Source: Ophthalmolycus amberensis
Taxonomy: Eukaryota; Chordata; Actinopteri; Perciformes; Zoarcidae
DNA: 64,000 bases
Reading direction: 5' to 3'
Assembly (NCBI GenBank): GCA_024529925.1
Contig: JAFEUB010000846.1
Location: forward strand, 2,045,001-2,109,000
The position numbers and the translations under genes are program-made. A model generated the notes under the pieces. The model saw nothing but the letters and a program-made list of their open reading frames with translations, ran no database searches and was not told the DNA's origin. Shown one piece after another: positions 61,200 through 64,000 of the stretch (the first letter of the stretch is position 1; the number at the start of each line of letters is the position of its first letter).

Positions 61200-64000
61200 A
61201 TGGATGAGTACGCGTAGGCAGTAGCAGCGAGAAGGTCAGAGGTTACTAGTGTTTGTGTTTCAGTGTCAGTGAAGTGTGCTCCGGGCAGAGATTTATGATC
61301 ATTGTGTCTGGGAGGCTGCAGAGTGGGGGATAATGAAGATAGATCAGGGTGCTATCTCTCTCTCTGGGCACCACTGGAAACATGGCCCTTGGCCCCGTCC
61401 GTTCTCGTATCATTAACTTCAGCCTGTGACATCATAACGAACTGCCCTGACATCAATCCTAACACAGTGTGCTCTGACAAAAAGTCAAACGCAAGCAAGG
61501 CAATTCCTCACAGGAAGTCATCCGGCAAACAGAGGCATTGTTAAGCTTTGCAGCTTCTCTGGGTGTGTTTATGAAGATATGAAATATTCATGGAAACATC
61601 ATATGTCGTGTGTTTCCACTTTAGATTCAACATATTTGCATTCACAGAGCTATGGAGCAGAGGCCTGAGGCTCGCTGGCAGAGGGAACGCAGCAAAGGAG
61701 AGGAAAGAGGAAAGGGGGGATGATGGAGGGAACAAGAGAAGGGAGGAAGTGAGGTTAGAGGGGTTAAAGTGAGATGGAGAGGGGGGGAGGAGAGAAGGTT
61801 TGGAAGACGAGAGGGCCAGTGGTACATGGGGATGTGAAGATAAAGGGGTGTGAAATAGTAAGAGGGAGGAAAAGAAAACTGCAGGGTGAGATGGGGAGAG
61901 GGATGGGTTGTAGAAGGAGGGAGGGGAGGGGGTTGATGGGATCGGTGGTGGGGAGGTGAGAAGGGAGCGGGTGCCTGTGGCGGCAGGTTTTAATCAGTAA
62001 CAAGATGCCTGTAATGAGATCACTATTTCCCCACATTCAGATTAATGTCATGTGAAGTTTGGTGCCACACTGAGACAGGCAAGGGATGCAGGGACGAACA
62101 CACACATTTGTGCACACATGTGCAGAAACACACACACACACTCAACACACAAATATACACTTGCTTGCACTTTCTTGGTTACAGACTTAAGCACACATCC
62201 TGTGAAATGAAGGAGCTCATTCATCCAGCCTGGCAAAGTGCGCTCATTTAGAGTCCAGCCGCCTTGAAGTAAAAACATACACAGAGGAATACTACTCACA
62301 GGAAAATGAGTTACTCATGGCAAAGGAGAAATGTATGTGTTAGGGACCGAAGGGCATATACCACTATGTACTCCTCTAACAAAAACAAATGAGCACAAAG
62401 CTTGGAACAGTTAGAGAGAGAGCCAAAAGCTTTTTTACTGCAGAAGGAACTAAGGGAAAACGAGAGGGGGAGCGGGGGAGAAAATAAAAAGAGTGTGTGC
62501 GCTTTTTGTGCATATTTTGGGGTGCATTCAGAGGCTGTCGACGCAGCGTGTGTGCCAGCATATGACCGCTCTGCCTATTCCCCAACATATGTGTCCAATG
62601 AAAGGTGAACGGCTCTCCTGTCTATACTTTCCTCAAAAAAATCAGCCATGATGTCACCATGAACCCATCTTGAACCCACCTCTGTCAAAAAGCATTACTC
62701 CGGCCCTCCCTCTCGCTGCCTCATTTTCTGTTCCACCTCTCCCTCCTTTACGCTCCGTTCCTGCCTCTCAAAATCTTCACTGAGCTCCCATTCTTTTGCT
62801 TTTCCTCTTTTTCATATTTCCATATTCTCCAACATTTCCGCTCTTCCATCCATGTCTCTTTTCTCTCTCACTGAGGCACACAAACTCCTTCTTTTTCTCT
62901 GGCAAGCACGGTCTAATTGAATCACCAAAAAGTGTAGCAGTTTGCCAAAAATGCCAGGATGTTCTGATTATCATAAACTTTGTTTAAGCTGTGGTTTTAC
63001 AAAAAAAAAATGCTCTGAGTGCACGAGGGGATGCCAAAAAAATAAAAGCTGAAAAAAACGAGGAATAGGGGAGAATGCAAATGAAAGAGGGGAAAGGGAA
63101 AGAGAGAGAAGAGAGAGGGGTGGTGGGGGCAGCGAGAAGGCAGCCAGAGAGCCACATATGGAAGTGATTCTGTAATTACTGCAAATCTGTGAGCTCAAAA
63201 GGAAAGGTCTTCTTTTCCATGCCTCCTTCCCTGCACATAAAACTGCCCTTGTGAGAAAGTTGGGCACTAAATACTGAGCAGGAAACATGAAAAAGTTTTC
63301 ATTTGCTTTTGCCTTTTGGCATGTGGTTGCTATATAAATATGTATATTGTATATGTTTAGTATGTTGAGGGTCTAATTTTGCTATTTTCCTTCACAGAAG
63401 AAGAAAAAAAAAACCTCTGTTGATCATGAGGCTAATTCCAGAAAGTCTACTACTGGAAAATCGTCTGCATTCTTTTCTCATTTGCTTTGCTTTGCCTGAG
63501 TTTAATCAACCGACCTGGAAGCTAATCAAAAATAAACTGGGGAGGTTCAGCCAGAAAATAAAGTGAAGTATCTCAGTTAACTGGCATCATCCACATAAAG
63601 CACCAACTCAACAAGGTGTGTGAGGAAAGGGGGCTGTTTGGGGGAGAGTTGGAGAGGGGAAGGGGGTTACAGCACAGACAGAAGGACAGACAGTGAAGAA
63701 GACTTTCTTCTAAGCCTCAGGCAAAGCAGCGCTTTGCAGGTGTGTATGTTGGCAACGACTTCTGTTCTGCTCAGTCCCCAAACTGTTTCGGCAGCCTGTA
63801 ATTATCTCGTCCCCTGCCATAACGTGTTGTCATGATGAGTGCTCGAGTCTTACGCACACGGGCGATAGAAGTAACACACCCGGATTGAGGCAGTTTGAGC
63901 TGCGTTTATTCTTAGACACGTCCAATTAATCACAGAAGGAGATGATTTATGTAAAGTACACGATCCTACCTTCTTCGCCTAGAGTAGTGTATGCCTCGGC

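Larger units (their letters stand above)
58912..64000. other. Flank upstream of rarga; no gene seen
   Basis: No exon of a known gene was recognised. A DR1-type site is at 59343 and long GT runs are at 60994-61037 and 61167-61198. 61650-61980 is purine-rich low-complexity DNA. One - strand open frame at 60285-60542 looks more protein-like than the rest but has no recognised domain. Confidence 0.5.

Overview
This is vertebrate nuclear DNA, almost certainly from a ray-finned (teleost) fish. Genes are split by GT-AG introns, the intergenic DNA is rich in CA/GT and GA/CT microsatellites, and the decoded proteins match fish members of two vertebrate families. Two protein-coding genes can be reconstructed exon by exon with consistent splice phases. 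They lie tail to tail: calcoco1 on the + strand (promoter about 7.5 kb, stop codon at 17193, likely poly(A) signal at 19083) and a retinoic acid receptor gamma gene, best matched to teleost rarga, on the - strand (stop codon at 24389, likely poly(A) signal near 22172, first coding exons at 41030 and 51467, a possible 5' UTR exon near 58.6-58.9 kb). In human the CALCOCO1 and RARG genes both lie on the HOXC-bearing chromosome, so this looks like part of a teleost HoxC neighbourhood. No hox exon was seen.

Layout. 1-7140: intergenic, no gene seen, two decayed copies of one retroposon tail and one nuclear-receptor-type inverted repeat. 7.2-7.75 kb: CpG-containing calcoco1 promoter and untranslated exon 1. 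8736-17193: 14 coding exons of calcoco1, predicting 652 residues with an N-terminal SKICH domain, an LVV-type LC3-interacting motif, a long coiled coil and an acidic tail. The C-terminal zinc finger of mammalian CALCOCO1 is absent. 17194-19105: likely 3' UTR. 19.1-22.2 kb: convergent intergenic spacer. 22.2-24.4 kb: rarga 3' UTR. 24389-28304: seven common rarga exons coding for the DNA-binding, hinge, ligand-binding and a long acidic F domain. 28.3-51.3 kb: a 23 kb intron holding the second, internal first exon (RAR-gamma-2 type A domain, 40886-41030). 51299-51662: RAR-gamma-1 type first coding exon. 51.7-64 kb: upstream flank, no other gene recognised.

How the genes work. rarga encodes a ligand-dependent nuclear receptor that pairs with RXR. 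Two alternative promoters supply two different A domains (507- and 499-residue products), each joined in the same phase to the common exons. Several close pairs of AGGTCA-like half-sites lie in its introns and upstream flank and are candidates for auto- or cross-regulation. calcoco1 encodes a SKICH/coiled-coil protein of the family of selective autophagy receptors and coactivators. There is no sign of shared regulation beyond proximity.

The points most worth a second look are: calcoco1 exon 14 enclosed by complementary (TG)n and (AC)n tracts, where skipping would create an immediate stop; the loss of the calcoco1 zinc finger; a possible intronic poly(A) isoform of calcoco1; the clustered half-sites and spaced repeats in rarga; a 16-bp perfect inverted repeat with a nested stem; and the enlarged Pro/acidic F domain. 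All splice models were made by eye from one sequence; no alignment, RNA data or database search was available.
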